From an uncultured Chromatiaceae bacterium (GTDB taxonomy: Bacteria; Pseudomonadota; Gammaproteobacteria; DRLM01), in the NCBI GenBank assembly GCA_945787555.1, contig CALZJG010000082.1, positions 1-64,000 of the forward strand: 64,000 nt of DNA, in the 5' to 3' direction. Both the position numbers and the translations under genes were made by a program. The notes below the pieces were generated by a model. That model was not told the origin of the DNA. It saw nothing but the letters and a program-made list of their open reading frames with translations, and made no database searches. This document shows positions 38,973 through 49,394 of the stretch, piece after piece (position 1 is the stretch's first letter; every line of letters starts with the position of its first letter).

Positions 38973-39947
38973 TCAGCGTGCTCCGCGCCGGTTGAGCAAA
39001 TAGAGGAACACCGGCACGCCGACCAGGGCCGTGATGACACCCACTGGCAATTGCTGCGGCGCCAGTACCGTGCGTGCCAGGGTATCCGCCAGGGTCAACA
39101 AGCTCCCCCCCAACAAGGCCGCCGCCGGCAGCAGGAGGCGATGATCGCCCCCCGCCACCAGCCGTATCAAGTGCGGCACGATCAGCCCGACAAAACCGAC
39201 GCTCCCGGCGGTGGTGACGGCGACGGCGGTGAGCAACGAGGCCAGCACGTAGAGACCACCGTGCAGCGGCGCCACCGCCACGCCCAAAGCCGAAGCCTGC
39301 AATTCTCCGCGCGCCAACACATTGAGATCGCGCGCCAAGGCCATGCCGATCGCCAATCCCAGCGTCACCGCCAGCAACGCCGGCAAAGGATGTTGCGCAT
39401 AGGCGAAATCACCCATCAACCAGAACAACATGCCACGCAGGGTGCTGTCCGGTGACAAGGCCAAAATCAAGCTGATGAGCGCCCCCCACCCCGCGGCAAC
39501 CACCACGCCGGTAAGCAGCAGGCGAGTGGTGGTCCAGCTGCCGGCACCGCGCGCCAAGGCGAAAACCAACAACATGCTCAGCAGCGACCCGGCGAACGCC
39601 GCCCCGGTGAGCCACAGTCCGCTCAGCCCCACCAGCAACGCCAATAGCGCCGCCGCCGCGCCACCACCGGAGACACCGAGGATATAAGGATCGGCGAGTG
39701 GATTGCGCAGCAGCGCCTGCATCAAGGCGCCGGCAATGGCCAGCGCCCCCCCCACGGCGAACGCGCTGAGCGCGCGCGGCAGACGCACGTCCCACAACAG
39801 CGTGTGGGCCAGGTCATCGCCTGAACCGATCAGGGCGCGCCCCAGGGCGGCGGCATCGAGCGGCACGCTGCCATACACCAACGCTGCCGCGAGACTCACC
39901 AGCGCGAGCAAGAGATGGGCGGCCAAGAGCGGCAGGGGGCGGATCAT
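38973..39947 (-). CDS. FecCD/BtuC-family ABC importer permease
   Basis: 324 residues, about ten membrane helices. LPRALSAFAVGGALAIAGAL, the NPLADPYILGVSGGGAAAA motif and SVGFVGLIVPHLIRL are typical of BtuC/FecC/FhuB permeases. The ATG at 39947 overlaps the HAD gene stop (ATGA). No substrate-binding protein or TonB receptor gene is in the window, so the cargo cannot be named. Confidence 0.93.
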   Translation of the reverse strand: MIRPLPLLAAHLLLALVSLAAALVYGSVPLDAAALGRALIGSGDDLAHTLLWDVRLPRALSAFAVGGALAIAGALMQALLRNPLADPYILGVSGGGAAAALLALLVGLSGLWLTGAAFAGSLLSMLLVFALARGAGSWTTTRLLLTGVVVAAGWGALISLILALSPDSTLRGMLFWLMGDFAYAQHPLPALLAVTLGLAIGMALARDLNVLARGELQASALGVAVAPLHGGLYVLASLLTAVAVTTAGSVGFVGLIVPHLIRLVAGGDHRLLLPAAALLGGSLLTLADTLARTVLAPQQLPVGVITALVGVPVFLYLLNRRGAR

Positions 39948-40597
39948 CGCAAACTGATAATGGGCCAACCCTTCATCGCGGCGTGACTACGCAGCGTGTC
40001 ATCGGGGTCCACGGCGACGGGATTAGGAACCAGTTCCAACAACGGTAAGTCGTTGTGTGAATCGCTGTAGAACCAGCTTCCGGCCAGGTTATGGCCGCTA
40101 GCGGCCAACCATGCCTGGAGCCGCACAACCTTGCCCTCGCGAAAACATGGCGTACCGGCGACTTGGCCCGTATAGCGGCCCTCGCTCAGCTCGGGATCGG
40201 TGGCCAATAAGTGCTCGACGCCCAGGGCGTGGGCGATCGGTTCGGTGACGAAGCGGTTGGTGGCGGTGATGATCAACAAGGTGTGCCCCGCGCGGCGGTG
40301 CTCATCCAGCAATGCCGTCGCCGCCGGCAACATGAGGGGGGCGATCTTCTCCGCCATGAATCGTTCGCGCCAGACGTTTAACTGCGCCAGCGGATGCTCT
40401 GCCAACGGCCGCAGCGAAAACGCCAGGAATTCGTATATATCCAGCGTCCCGGCCTTGTACTCGTCGTAGTAGCGCTGATTCTCGCGCTCGTAATGGGCGC
40501 CGTCCACCAAACCCTGCGCCACCAGGAAGCGGCCCCACAGATAGTCGCTGTCACCGCCCAGCAGAGTGTTGTCGAGATCGAATATAGCCAAAGACAC
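39944..40597 (-). CDS. HAD-IB family phosphatase (SerB-like)
   Basis: 217 residues. Motif [17 protein letters not shown] with nucleophile and acid Asp, motif II in [10 protein letters not shown], and motif [14 protein letters not shown]. It resembles phosphoserine phosphatase-like HAD-IB hydrolases; the substrate is unknown. I chose GTG 40597 because it places the motif at the N-terminus as in homologues and has GGGGAA upstream; the frame also opens at TTG 40630. It is coupled to the permease gene by ATGA. Confidence 0.88.
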   Translation of the reverse strand: MSLAIFDLDNTLLGGDSDYLWGRFLVAQGLVDGAHYERENQRYYDEYKAGTLDIYEFLAFSLRPLAEHPLAQLNVWRERFMAEKIAPLMLPAATALLDEHRRAGHTLLIITATNRFVTEPIAHALGVEHLLATDPELSEGRYTGQVAGTPCFREGKVVRLQAWLAASGHNLAGSWFYSDSHNDLPLLELVPNPVAVDPDDTLRSHAAMKGWPIISLR

Positions 40598-40630
40598 GCT
40601 GTAGTTTCCCCGCTGCGCAAAAAGCGACAA

Positions 40631-40659
40631 GGATAGTGCTCGGGAGGCTAAAGGTAAAT
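40631..40659 (-). promoter_or_regulatory. Candidate promoter of the HAD-ABC importer operon
   Basis: Minus-strand -35 TTTACC (40654-40659), 17-nt spacer and -10 TATCCT (40631-40636), four matches to consensus each. It would give a short leader before GTG 40597. Confidence 0.35.
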
Positions 40660-40753
40660 CGCGCGACAGCCTCTCCGGGAACGGATATCACCAATTTTAG
40701 GGGTCGCCCACCTGCCTCACCGGCCATACAGCAATGCCCCCACCCTGCCTGGC

Positions 40754-40782
40754 TTGCAATCACCGCCCCGGACTGGTATAAA
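40754..40782 (+). promoter_or_regulatory. Promoter of rpmB-rpmG
   Basis: -35 TTGCAA (40754-40759), 17-nt spacer, -10 TATAAA (40777-40782), then TTCGCGC. It is about 50 nt upstream of the rpmB start. Confidence 0.75.
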
Positions 40783-40836
40783 TTCGCGCTTTGCCGCGCT
40801 CAGTCTGCGGCCCCGCTTTCTTTGGAGGTTACTATC

Positions 40837-41073
40837 ATGGCCAAAGTGTGCCAGGTGACGGGCAAGCGCCCGCGCACGGGGAACAACGTTTCCCATGCCA
40901 ATAACAGAACCAGGCGCCGTTTCCTGCCCAATCTTCATAACCATCGCTTCTGGGTAGAGAGCGAGAATCGCTGGGTGCGGTTGCGCCTTTCCACCAAGGC
41001 CATGCGCATCATCGACAAGCAAGGCATCGACACCGTGTTGGCCGACATGCGCGCGCGCGGCGAGAAAGTTTAA
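40837..41073 (+). CDS. rpmB: 50S ribosomal protein L28
   Basis: 78 residues, starting [20 protein letters not shown], a near-invariant L28 N-terminus, with the usual [11 protein letters not shown] block. It is a structural protein of the large subunit. TTTGGAGG lies 8 nt before the ATG. Nine bases separate it from rpmG. Confidence 0.98.
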   Translation: MAKVCQVTGKRPRTGNNVSHANNRTRRRFLPNLHNHRFWVESENRWVRLRLSTKAMRIIDKQGIDTVLADMRARGEKV

Positions 41074-41082
41074 GGAGTCATC

Positions 41083-41238
41083 ATGCGCGAGAAAATCAAA
41101 CTCGTTTCCAGCGCCGGCACCGGCCATTTCTACACCACCATGAAAAGTAAGCGTAACACGCCGGACAAGCTGGAACGCAAAAAATACGATCCCGTCGTGC
41201 GTAAGCACGTGTCGTACAAAGAAGCCAAGATCAAATAG
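41083..41238 (+). CDS. rpmG: 50S ribosomal protein L33
   Basis: 51 residues, [20 protein letters not shown] start and [18 protein letters not shown] end, the standard bacterial L33. AAGGAG precedes the ATG. This form lacks the zinc-binding Cys pairs, as in E. coli. Second gene of rpmB-rpmG. Confidence 0.98.
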   Translation: MREKIKLVSSAGTGHFYTTMKSKRNTPDKLERKKYDPVVRKHVSYKEAKIK

Positions 41239-41267
41239 AGATCGCCGCTTCGATCAGCCCAATAAAG

Positions 41268-41290
41268 AACCCGCCTGAGGCGGGTTTTTT
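41268..41290 (+). terminator. Intrinsic terminator of rpmB-rpmG
   Basis: Stem CCCGCC/GGGCGG-type (CCCGCC, loop TGA, GGCGGG), extended by A-T pairs, followed directly by six Ts. It lies 30 bp after the rpmG stop. Confidence 0.92.
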
Positions 41291-41390
41291 ATTGGGTGGA
41301 ATTCCCCTGAGAGTGCTTATGATATAGCTAGCCAAACGACATGAGGCCCCGCGTTGCGCGTAGGCCTCATGGTGGTGCTCGACCTCACCA

Positions 41391-42572
41391 TCAAGCCGTT
41401 GTCGGCTGCAAGGAATAACAGCGCAAAGTGCGGGCGAAGTCTTGCAGCACCTTGATGCCGGTGGCCTCCGCTTGTTTGCACCACTCTTGCAACTGATGCA
41501 GCAAGGCATCTTGGGAAGCGCTGGAACGCGCCCAGATCTGCTGCAAGCGTTGACGCTGTTCGTAGACCGTCTTCAATTTCTGGCTGCGCCTCAAAGCCGC
41601 CTCCAGGCGCGTCTTGGCCTCCTCGTCCATGAGCGATTCCTCGCGCACCAAAGCGCGGCGGGCACGCTTGAACAGGCCACGGCACGACTCGTCGGCCTTG
41701 TGCAGCTCATCGCCCAACACCGGCATGATCACGTCCTTGGCGTAGTGCGCCAACACATGAAAGCGGTTGGTGATGATGGCGCGCACCGTTTCTATATCCG
41801 CGGTGTGCTTGGCGGGATCGATGACCGGAACCGGCGCCACTTTGCGCACCTTGGCCAAGCCCATGGATTGTAGGATACAGATGTACATCCAGCCGATATC
41901 GAACTCCCAGGACTTCGAAGACAGCTTGGCCGAGCTGGGGAAGGCGTGATGATTATTATGCAATTCCTCACCACCGATGATGATGCCCCAAGGCAGCACA
42001 TTGGTCGCGGCATCCGGGCTCTCGTAGCTGCGATATCCCCAGTAATGACCGATGCCGTTGATAACCCCGGCAGCAAAGAGCGGAATCCAGATCATTTGCA
42101 CCGCCCAGATGGTGAGACCGATGGGCCCGAAGAGCAGCACGTTCAATACCAACTGCAGGACGATGCCGGTGCGGCTGCTACCCGTGTATACCTGCCGCTC
42201 CAGCCAATCGTCAGGTGTGCCGTGACCGTACTTTTCCAGCGTCTCCTTGTTCTTAGCCTCGGCGCGATAGAGTTCCGCGCCTTCCAACAACACCTTGCGC
42301 AAACCTAGCACTTGCGGACTGTGGGGGTCCTCCTCCGTCTCACACTTGGCATGGTGCTTACGGTGAATGGCGGTCCATGCTTTGGTGATCATACCGGTGG
42401 TCAGCCACAGCCAAAAGCGGAAGAAATGGCTCACGATGGGATGCAAGTCCAGCGCGCGGTGCGCCTGGTGACGGTGCAGGAATATGGTGACGGCGGCAAT
42501 GGTGATGTGCGTTATACCCAGCGTCACCAACACATAGCCCCACCAGGGCAAATCGATCAAACCGGTAAACAT
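41391..42572 (-). CDS. Membrane fatty acid desaturase (acyl-CoA/acyl-lipid delta-9 type)
   Basis: 393 residues. The three histidine boxes that bind the di-iron centre are present: HRHQAHR, HRKHH and HNNHH. Hydrophobic helices surround them (WWGYVLVTLGITHITIAAV; LVLNVLLFGPIGLTIWAVQM). It should insert a double bond into membrane acyl chains, using a reductase encoded elsewhere. The last 120 or so residues are a charged helical extension beyond the desaturase core. I chose ATG 42572, 10 nt from GGAG; ATG 42581 is too close to it. Repeated ATAGTT motifs upstream suggest an operator. Confidence 0.92.
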   Translation of the reverse strand: MFTGLIDLPWWGYVLVTLGITHITIAAVTIFLHRHQAHRALDLHPIVSHFFRFWLWLTTGMITKAWTAIHRKHHAKCETEEDPHSPQVLGLRKVLLEGAELYRAEAKNKETLEKYGHGTPDDWLERQVYTGSSRTGIVLQLVLNVLLFGPIGLTIWAVQMIWIPLFAAGVINGIGHYWGYRSYESPDAATNVLPWGIIIGGEELHNNHHAFPSSAKLSSKSWEFDIGWMYICILQSMGLAKVRKVAPVPVIDPAKHTADIETVRAIITNRFHVLAHYAKDVIMPVLGDELHKADESCRGLFKRARRALVREESLMDEEAKTRLEAALRRSQKLKTVYEQRQRLQQIWARSSASQDALLHQLQEWCKQAEATGIKVLQDFARTLRCYSLQPTTA

Positions 42573-42589
42573 TGGTGGCATTCTCCGTA

Positions 42590-42667
42590 ATAGTTGATTG
42601 CCGCAGCAGGTAATAGTTTATAAAAATCCTATAGTTATACTGCGGCGCGAAGGCTTGCTAACTATAG
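42590..42667. promoter_or_regulatory. Clustered ATAGTT motifs and inverted repeat upstream of the desaturase gene
   Basis: ATAGTT occurs at 42590, 42613 and 42631 on the plus strand and inverted as AACTAT at 42660. The last two form the 9-bp arms CTATAGTTA (42629-42637) and TAACTATAG (42659-42667). The cluster spans the probable promoter region and may bind a regulator. Confidence 0.45.
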
Positions 42668-42725
42668 TCGTATCGGCGCCGGACGTCCAGTTATTTACCG
42701 ACCAGGCGCCATAGATTCGGCCCGC

Positions 42726-43946
42726 TCAGGTCCGATATTCGGCGTTGATACGGACGTAATCGTATGAAAAATCACAGGTCCACACGGTGGCCCGAGCGGC
42801 GCCACGACCCAACTCGATGCGGACGGTGATGTCCGGGCGAGCCATCACGGCTCGACCCCGCGACTCCGCATAATCAGCGGCACGCCCCCCGTCACGCACA
42901 ATGCACACCTCGTCCAGGTGGATACATACACGACCCAATTCCAATGCCGGCACGCCGGCCCGCCCGACGGCGGCCAGGATACGCCCCCAATTGGGATCGG
43001 CGGCGAAAAAAGCCGTTTTGACCAAGGGAGAGTGCGCCACGGCATAGGCCACGTCACGGCACTCCTGCTCGCTGGCACCGCCTCCCACCGCCACACTGAT
43101 GAACTTGGTGGCCCCTTCGCCATCACGAACAATGGCTTGCGCCAATTCCACGCACACCTCGGTCACCGCCGCCGCAAAGGTGGTATAAGCCGGGTCGTCA
43201 GTAGAAGTCAGCAGCGGCACGCCGCTGCGGCCGGTGGCCAACAACACGCAGGCATCATTGGTCGACGTGTCGCCGTCGACGGTGATGCAGTTGAAGGATT
43301 TATCCACAGCGTCCGTGAGACAATGCTGCAGCAAGTTTGGTTCCAGCGCCACGTCGCTGGCCACGAAGGCCAGCATGGTGGCCATATCGGGACGGATCAT
43401 GCCCGAGCCTTTGGCGATCCCCGTCACCGTCACCTCGTGTCCACCCATTTCGATGCGCCGTGAGGCGCCCTTGGGCACAGTGTCGGTGGTCATGATGCCG
43501 TGCGCCGCATCGCCCCACGCTTGCGCGGACAGCGCGGCGCGGGCGGCAGGCAAACCTGCGACGATTCTTGCCACCGGTAAGGGCTCGCCGATCACGCCGG
43601 TGGAAAACGGCAGCACTTCTTCCCGCCGCACCCCGGTCTCGCGCGCCAGTGCCTCGCAGCAAGCCAAAGCGTCGGCCACGCCTTGCTCGCCCGTGCCCGC
43701 GTTGGCATTGCCGGTGTTAATGAGCAGATAACGGGGGACGGCCTGCGCGGCATGCCGTTTCGCGACGATCACCGGCGCCGCGCAAAACGCATTGCGGGTG
43801 AACACCGTGGCACAATTTGAACCCTGCGCCACGTCCACCACCACGACATCACGTCGCCCGGATTTCTTGATACCGGCGCAAGCGACTCCGAGACGCACGC
43901 CGGCGACAGGATGCAGCTCCGGCAATCCGGTCAGGCCCACCACCAT
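42726..43946 (-). CDS. argJ: Glutamate N-acetyltransferase / amino-acid N-acetyltransferase
   Basis: 406 residues. ArgJ transfers acetyl from N-acetylornithine to glutamate, and in bifunctional forms also uses acetyl-CoA. The autocleavage/nucleophile Thr lies in DMATMLAF, after [26 protein letters not shown] and [15 protein letters not shown] are other family blocks. Full length. As argA is also present, ArgJ may mainly recycle acetyl groups. It lies downstream of secA, the usual place in this cluster. Confidence 0.96.
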   Translation of the reverse strand: MVVGLTGLPELHPVAGVRLGVACAGIKKSGRRDVVVVDVAQGSNCATVFTRNAFCAAPVIVAKRHAAQAVPRYLLINTGNANAGTGEQGVADALACCEALARETGVRREEVLPFSTGVIGEPLPVARIVAGLPAARAALSAQAWGDAAHGIMTTDTVPKGASRRIEMGGHEVTVTGIAKGSGMIRPDMATMLAFVASDVALEPNLLQHCLTDAVDKSFNCITVDGDTSTNDACVLLATGRSGVPLLTSTDDPAYTTFAAAVTEVCVELAQAIVRDGEGATKFISVAVGGGASEQECRDVAYAVAHSPLVKTAFFAADPNWGRILAAVGRAGVPALELGRVCIHLDEVCIVRDGGRAADYAESRGRAVMARPDITVRIELGRGAARATVWTCDFSYDYVRINAEYRT

Positions 43947-43980
43947 ATCAACACCTCGACGAAGATCCCGCTCGGCTCAG

Positions 43981-44010
43981 CTTAACTTAACCTAACTTAA
44001 CTCAATTCAA
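43981..44010. repeat. Six degenerate 5-bp tandem units between secA and argJ
   Basis: CTTAA CTTAA CCTAA CTTAA CTCAA TTCAA in direct succession. The last units run into the final codons and stop of secA. Confidence 0.8.
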
Positions 44011-46746
44011 CTGGCCGTGGCATTGCTTGTATTTCTTGCCCGAACCGCACGGACAAGGTTCGTTGCGCCCCACTTTGCGACCGTCACGCACGAAGGGGGT
44101 GTGCGACTCTTCTTCGGCGGCGGCGGCCTCCTCGCCACTCGCGGCCAAAGCCGGCGCGGCGGCGTGTTGGAACTGCATCTCCCCTTGTCGCCGGCGCTGC
44201 TCTTCCAAGGCCTCGACGTCATCCTCGGCGCGCACTTGCACCAGCGAGAGTACCTTTATGACTTCGTATTTCACCCGATCCAGCAGCTGCGAGAACATCT
44301 CGAAGGCCTCGCGCTTGTATTCCTGGATGGGGTTTTTCTGCGCATAGCCGCGTAGATGTATCCCTTGGCGCAAATGATCCATGGCGGCCAGATGGTCCTT
44401 CCACAACGAATCCAGCACCCGCAGGAATACCGCCTTTTCGAAATGCCGCATCACTTCAGCACCGGCATGCGCCTCTTTCTCGGCGTATGCCTGGGCGACC
44501 TCGGCTTGCAAGCGCTCGCGCAGCGTCTCTTCGTGCAAGCTGTCGTCCTCGTCCAGCCATTTCTGGATTTCCAACTTCAGGCCCAATTCGGTGAAAGCCT
44601 CTTCCAGGCCCGTCACGTCCCACTGCTCTTCCAGACTCTGCGGCGGAATATGTTCGTTGATGAGGTTGGTCACCATGTCGACGCGCATCGACTCGATGAC
44701 ATCGGAAATGTCTTCCGCAGCCATGATATCGCTGCGTTGTTCGTAAATAACCTTGCGCTGATCATTGGCCACATTGTCATAGTCGAGCAATTGCTTACGG
44801 ATATCGAAGTTGTGGCCCTCGACCTTGCGCTGGGCGTTCTCGATCGCCTTGGTCACCCACGGATGCTCGATGGCCTCGCCTTCCTCCATGCCGAGCTTTT
44901 GCATTAACGCCTTCACCCGGTCGGAGGCGAAAATGCGCATCAGATTATCTTCCAGCGACAGATAAAAGCGCGTCGAGCCGGGATCGCCCTGACGCCCCGA
45001 GCGACCGCGCAGTTGATTGTCGATGCGTCGTGATTCATGGCGCTCGGTGCCGATGACGTGCAAACCACCGGCGGCCAGCACTTGCTCGTGGCGCTGCGCC
45101 CAATCTTCTTTCGTCGCCGCCACTTTCTCGGGACCGGGCTCCTCGCCCAGCGCTGCCAACTCCGCGTCGATACTGCCGCCCAACACGATGTCGGTGCCGC
45201 GGCCGGCCATGTTGGTGGCGATGGTCACCGCACCGGGCCGACCGGCCTCGGCCACGACATACGCCTCACGTTCGTGCTGTTTGGCATTGAGCACTTGATG
45301 CTTGACCTTGTCCTTGGTCAGCAAATCGGCGAGAAACTCCGAAGTTTCGATTGAGGTCGTGCCCACCAATACCGGCTGGCCGCGCTGATGACAATCCTTG
45401 ATATCCTCAATGATGGCCTTGAATTTTTCAGCCGGGCTGAGATACACCAAATCACCGTGATCCTGGCGCACCATGGGCCGATGAGTGGGTATGACCACCA
45501 CCTCAAGGCTATAGATGCTCTGGAATTCAAAGGCCTCGGTATCGGCAGTGCCGGTCATACCGGAAAGTTTGTCGTAGAGACGGAAATAATTTTGGAAGGT
45601 GATGGACGCCAAGGTCTGATTCTCAGACTGGATGGGCACGCCCTCCTTGGCCTCCACCGCTTGATGCAGACCATCGGACCAGCGCCGCCCCGGCAGCGTG
45701 CGCCCGGTGAATTCGTCGACGATGACGACTTGCTTGTCCTTGACGATGTAATGCACGTCGCGCTGATACAAAGCCAGCGCCCGCAACGCGGCGTTCAAAT
45801 GATGCATCAAGGTGATGCTGGCGGCGTCGTAGAGGCTGGTGCCCTCGGGCAACAAACCCGCCTCCTCCAACAAGGCTTCCACCCGCTCATGGCCACGTTC
45901 GGTGAGAAAGGCCTGGCGTGACTTCTCGTCCACGGTGTAATCGCCTACACTCTCCTCGCTCACTTCACCCCCATCGCCCTCTTTGCCTTCTTCGCCTTCC
46001 TGGCGCTTGAGCTTGGGTACCAAGGCATGCATCTTTATGTAGAGATCCGAACTACCATCGCTGGAGCCGGAAATGATCAGCGGCGTGCGCGCCTCGTCGA
46101 TCAAAATCGAGTCCACCTCATCGACCACGGCGAAATACAAATCGCGCTGCACTTTCTCAGCTAAGCTAAAAGCCATGTTGTCACGCAAATAATCGAAACC
46201 GTACTCGTTATTGGTGCCGTAGGTGATGTCGGCGGCATAGGCGGCGCGCTTGTCTTCGGTGCCCTGTCCGGACACGATGACACCGACGCTGAGCCCGAGG
46301 AAGTTATACAGCCGACCCATCCATTGCGAGTCGCGCGTGGCCAAGTAATCATTGACCGTCACCACATGCACACCCTTGCCGGGCAGGGCGTTGAGATACA
46401 CCGCTAAGGTGGCGACCAGGGTCTTACCCTCGCCGGTGCGCATTTCGGCGATCTTGCCCTGATGCAGCACCATGCCACCGATCAGCTGCACATCGAAATG
46501 GCGCATGCCCAACACCCGTTTACCCGCCTCACGCACCACGGCGAAAGCTTCCGGCAGGATGTCATCGAGAGTATGCCCCTCGTTCAAGCGACGACGAAAC
46601 TCCTCGGTCTTACCCCGCAGATCCTCGTCGCTCAATTTCTCCAGCTCTGCCTCCAACGCGCCGATGCGCTGGACGGTGGCTTGCATGCGTTTCAATAGCC
46701 GCTCGTTGCGGCTGCCAAACATCTTGCTCAGCAGTTTCGCGATCAT
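44002..46746 (-). CDS. secA: Preprotein translocase ATPase SecA
   Basis: 914 residues. SecA drives post-translational export through SecYEG. Walker [14 protein letters not shown], the DEAD-like [20 protein letters not shown], the [19 protein letters not shown] clamp region, [22 protein letters not shown] and the C-terminal zinc domain [14 protein letters not shown] are present. An acidic Glu/Gly insert (about residue 250) interrupts the N-terminal half near KLKRQEG. Normal proteobacterial length. It lies between the M23 peptidase gene and argJ. Confidence 0.98.
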   Translation of the reverse strand: MIAKLLSKMFGSRNERLLKRMQATVQRIGALEAELEKLSDEDLRGKTEEFRRRLNEGHTLDDILPEAFAVVREAGKRVLGMRHFDVQLIGGMVLHQGKIAEMRTGEGKTLVATLAVYLNALPGKGVHVVTVNDYLATRDSQWMGRLYNFLGLSVGVIVSGQGTEDKRAAYAADITYGTNNEYGFDYLRDNMAFSLAEKVQRDLYFAVVDEVDSILIDEARTPLIISGSSDGSSDLYIKMHALVPKLKRQEGEEGKEGDGGEVSEESVGDYTVDEKSRQAFLTERGHERVEALLEEAGLLPEGTSLYDAASITLMHHLNAALRALALYQRDVHYIVKDKQVVIVDEFTGRTLPGRRWSDGLHQAVEAKEGVPIQSENQTLASITFQNYFRLYDKLSGMTGTADTEAFEFQSIYSLEVVVIPTHRPMVRQDHGDLVYLSPAEKFKAIIEDIKDCHQRGQPVLVGTTSIETSEFLADLLTKDKVKHQVLNAKQHEREAYVVAEAGRPGAVTIATNMAGRGTDIVLGGSIDAELAALGEEPGPEKVAATKEDWAQRHEQVLAAGGLHVIGTERHESRRIDNQLRGRSGRQGDPGSTRFYLSLEDNLMRIFASDRVKALMQKLGMEEGEAIEHPWVTKAIENAQRKVEGHNFDIRKQLLDYDNVANDQRKVIYEQRSDIMAAEDISDVIESMRVDMVTNLINEHIPPQSLEEQWDVTGLEEAFTELGLKLEIQKWLDEDDSLHEETLRERLQAEVAQAYAEKEAHAGAEVMRHFEKAVFLRVLDSLWKDHLAAMDHLRQGIHLRGYAQKNPIQEYKREAFEMFSQLLDRVKYEVIKVLSLVQVRAEDDVEALEEQRRRQGEMQFQHAAAPALAASGEEAAAAEEESHTPFVRDGRKVGRNEPCPCGSGKKYKQCHGQLN

Positions 46747-46805
46747 GAACTCTCTTGATTCGAATTAAGGAAGGCTAGCGAAATCCCTTTCCATACCCGC
46801 GCCCC

Positions 46806-47729
46806 TTAGCGGGCGGCGCGCAGATACTTCATCGGGTCAACGACCCGGTTATTGCGCAACACCTCAAAATGAACATGGGGCCCGGTGGAACGACCACTGC
46901 TGCCCATCAGCGCGATCGTTTGCCCCTTGGCCACAGTGTCCCCCACTTGCACCGTATTTTCTTGATTGTGAGCATAACGCGTCACATATCCATTCCCGTG
47001 ATTCACTTCCACCATGCGCCCGTAGCCGGAGCGCTCGCCGGACCAGATCACTACGCCGGCGCCCACGGCGATCACTGGCGAACCCTTGCGCCCCGCAATG
47101 TCGATGCCGTGGTGATGCGCGCGTCGCCCAGTGAATGGATCGGAGCGTAGGCCGAAATACGACGATACCCAACCTTTCTCTACCGGGCGGCCGGCGGGAA
47201 AGGTTTCGGTGCGCAAATTGCGATTCAGGAACCAGGATTCGAGCACACTCAACTGTTGCTGACGATCATCGATCTGACGCGACAAACCATCCAGCGAACG
47301 CAGGAAATCGGGAATTTCAGGCGGCGACGCCAGCGGCGTCGATTCTTCGGGCCCGCCTTGCGCAGGAGGGTTCTCGAAATCGAACTCACCTTGCTCCAAG
47401 CCCGCCAAATCTACCAAGCGCCGACCCAAGGCGTCCAAGCGGATGACTTGGGCCTGCATCGCACCCATGCGCGAGGCCAAAGCATTGAGATTCTCCTGCG
47501 CAATATGACGCGCCGACTCCACTTCGCCGCGCTGTCGTTCGACTTCCGACATCCACTCGCTGGGTATGGCGTGCTCGTGGGCGTAATCATTCCCCCACGT
47601 AAAACCTAGATAGCCGGCCAGCGAGGCGGGCAACAACAAACCCGCCACCGCGAGCATGCCGATACGCACCGGACCCAGATGCACTTTCACCGGGCGTTTG
47701 AGGTTTTTTAGCAGTACAATGACGTTCAT
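46806..47729 (-). CDS. M23-family peptidoglycan metallopeptidase, membrane-anchored
   Basis: 307 residues: short basic N-terminus, a transmembrane helix (IGMLAVAGLLLPASLAGYLGF), a coiled coil and a C-terminal LytM/M23 domain. The zinc ligands appear in HHHGIDIAG and GPHVHFEV, and KGSPVIAVGAGVVIWSG is typical, so the enzyme should be active on peptidoglycan cross-links in the periplasm. It lies between lpxC/dciA and secA, as in related gammaproteobacteria, and is divergent from dciA. Confidence 0.92.
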   Translation of the reverse strand: MNVIVLLKNLKRPVKVHLGPVRIGMLAVAGLLLPASLAGYLGFTWGNDYAHEHAIPSEWMSEVERQRGEVESARHIAQENLNALASRMGAMQAQVIRLDALGRRLVDLAGLEQGEFDFENPPAQGGPEESTPLASPPEIPDFLRSLDGLSRQIDDRQQQLSVLESWFLNRNLRTETFPAGRPVEKGWVSSYFGLRSDPFTGRRAHHHGIDIAGRKGSPVIAVGAGVVIWSGERSGYGRMVEVNHGNGYVTRYAHNQENTVQVGDTVAKGQTIALMGSSGRSTGPHVHFEVLRNNRVVDPMKYLRAAR

Positions 47730-47770
47730 GGGTGTCTAGGATCGCCGCGAGTAGTTGTTAATTATACCTT

Positions 47771-48229
47771 ATGATGAAATTCATTCCCCCCAAATCTGTA
47801 GGGAGAATATTGCGCCTCAGCTCGGCCACCCTGGCGCCGTTGTTAACACGGGTGCAGCTGTTGGCGCGCCTGACGCGTACTTTGCACAGTCACTTGCCGA
47901 CTTCCTTGGCGCAGCATTGCCAGGTCGCGAACCTCAAGGACGGCGTCCTGGTCATCGGCGTCGATTCCCCTGCTTGGGCGGCGCGCTTGCGCTATCAATT
48001 GCCACAGCTATTACGCCACATTCAGGCCGATGATATTGTGCCCGACCTCACAGAATTGCGCATGCGCATCCAACCCGCCGCGGAAATTAAGGTCGGCCGC
48101 TCACGCCTGCCGGTAGCCATGTCCACGGACACCGGGGTACTGCTTTCACAGGTCGCAGAAGGTATCACAGATCCCGACCTGAGGGCAGCGCTAAAGCGGC
48201 TGTCACGTCGCGGACTAGGGCGTGACTAG
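47771..48229 (+). CDS. dciA: DciA (DUF721), replicative helicase loader/operator
   Basis: 152 residues with the DUF721 core: VANLKDGVLVIGVDSPAWAA, RLRYQLPQLL and LRMRIQP. DciA helps load DnaB in bacteria lacking DnaC, which fits this position between lpxC and secA. ATGs at 47771 and 47774 are both possible. Confidence 0.9.
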   Translation: MMKFIPPKSVGRILRLSSATLAPLLTRVQLLARLTRTLHSHLPTSLAQHCQVANLKDGVLVIGVDSPAWAARLRYQLPQLLRHIQADDIVPDLTELRMRIQPAAEIKVGRSRLPVAMSTDTGVLLSQVAEGITDPDLRAALKRLSRRGLGRD

Positions 48230-48353
48230 AAATACCGCGGCGCTATGGTTATCGAACCGTCCCCTGGATCGCTTAATAGCAGGGTGCAAATGGCTGGTGA
48301 TGCACAACACCCCGCCCACCGCTCGCTTACCGAGGGGTGGACGGAAGTGAGTG

Positions 48354-49265
48354 TCAGACGGCGGAAACGGGCTGCATGTAGGAAATAGGTGCCCGTTCGG
48401 AATTCTCGAAAGTCACCAATTCCCAAGCACTTTCATCGGCCATGAGGGTGCGCAACAACAGGTTATTTAACGCATGCCCCGACTTATAGCCGCTGAAAGC
48501 CCCAATCAGGCTGCGGCCAAGCAAGTACAAATCACCGATGGCGTCCAACACCTTGTGCTTGACGAATTCGTCCTCGTAGCGCAGACCATCCTCATTAAGG
48601 ACACGATAATCATCCACTACCACCGCGTTGTCGAGGCTGCCGCCTAGAGCGAGATGGCTCTTACGCAACACTTCGATATCACGCATAAAGCCAAAGGTAC
48701 GGGCGCGACTAACCTCTTTAACAAAGGACGTGGTAGAAAAGTCCACCACGGCCTCTTGGCTGCGGCTCTTGAAGGCCGGGTGCTGGAAATCGATGGCGAA
48801 GGACACCTTAAAGCCTTCGAACGGCTCGAAAGCGGCCCATTTATCGCCTTCTTCCACGCGCACCGGTTTCTTGATGCGGATGAAACGTTTCGGCGCCGCC
48901 TGCTCCTCAACCCCCGCGGACTGGATCAGAAACACAAAGGGTCCGGCGCTGCCGTCCATGATCGGCACTTCCGGTGCACTGACATCCACATAGGCGTTAT
49001 CGATACCCAAACCGGCGAAGGCCGACAACAAATGCTCCACGGTGGCGATGCGCGCATCGCCATATACCAAGGACGTGGACAAACGGGTGTCGCCGACGTT
49101 TTCCGCCCGGGCGGGAATATCCACCGGCGGATTCATGTCGACACGACGGAACACGATACCCGTGTCCGGGGCCGCCGGGCGCAGAGTGAGCAGCACCTTT
49201 TGACCGGTGTGCAGGCCTACACCCGTGGCGCGGATGGCATTTTTCAATGTACGTTGCTTGATCAT
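48354..49265 (-). CDS. lpxC: UDP-3-O-acyl-N-acetylglucosamine deacetylase
   Basis: 303 residues. LpxC carries out the committed step of lipid A synthesis. Zinc ligands lie in EHLLSAFAG and [32 protein letters not shown] and SGHALNN are further family blocks. The start at ATG 49265 ([21 protein letters not shown]) matches E. coli; the frame is open to 49337. It presence shows a lipopolysaccharide-bearing outer membrane. It lies 129 bp after ftsZ. Confidence 0.97.
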   Translation of the reverse strand: MIKQRTLKNAIRATGVGLHTGQKVLLTLRPAAPDTGIVFRRVDMNPPVDIPARAENVGDTRLSTSLVYGDARIATVEHLLSAFAGLGIDNAYVDVSAPEVPIMDGSAGPFVFLIQSAGVEEQAAPKRFIRIKKPVRVEEGDKWAAFEPFEGFKVSFAIDFQHPAFKSRSQEAVVDFSTTSFVKEVSRARTFGFMRDIEVLRKSHLALGGSLDNAVVVDDYRVLNEDGLRYEDEFVKHKVLDAIGDLYLLGRSLIGAFSGYKSGHALNNLLLRTLMADESAWELVTFENSERAPISYMQPVSAV

Positions 49266-49394
49266 TAGCTCCGATGCCTCGCATAAACAAAAGGGCACAC
49301 TACCCCAAGCTGGCGCGATGGTAGCACAGCACCCCATCTATGCCCAGCAACGGGCTCCAGTATTCACATTCTCACAAATATGCTGAACCACCGC

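Noticed and set aside
40598-40753. Possible cobalamin riboswitch upstream of the HAD-ABC importer operon
   Set aside because: The conserved B12-box sequences (GCCACTG and the AGxCAGGAGACC-type stretch) are not present.
44002-46746. Acidic Glu/Gly insert in SecA as a repeat-encoded peptide
   Set aside because: Its DNA does not match the palindromic repeat family, and variable acidic inserts at this place are common in SecA.
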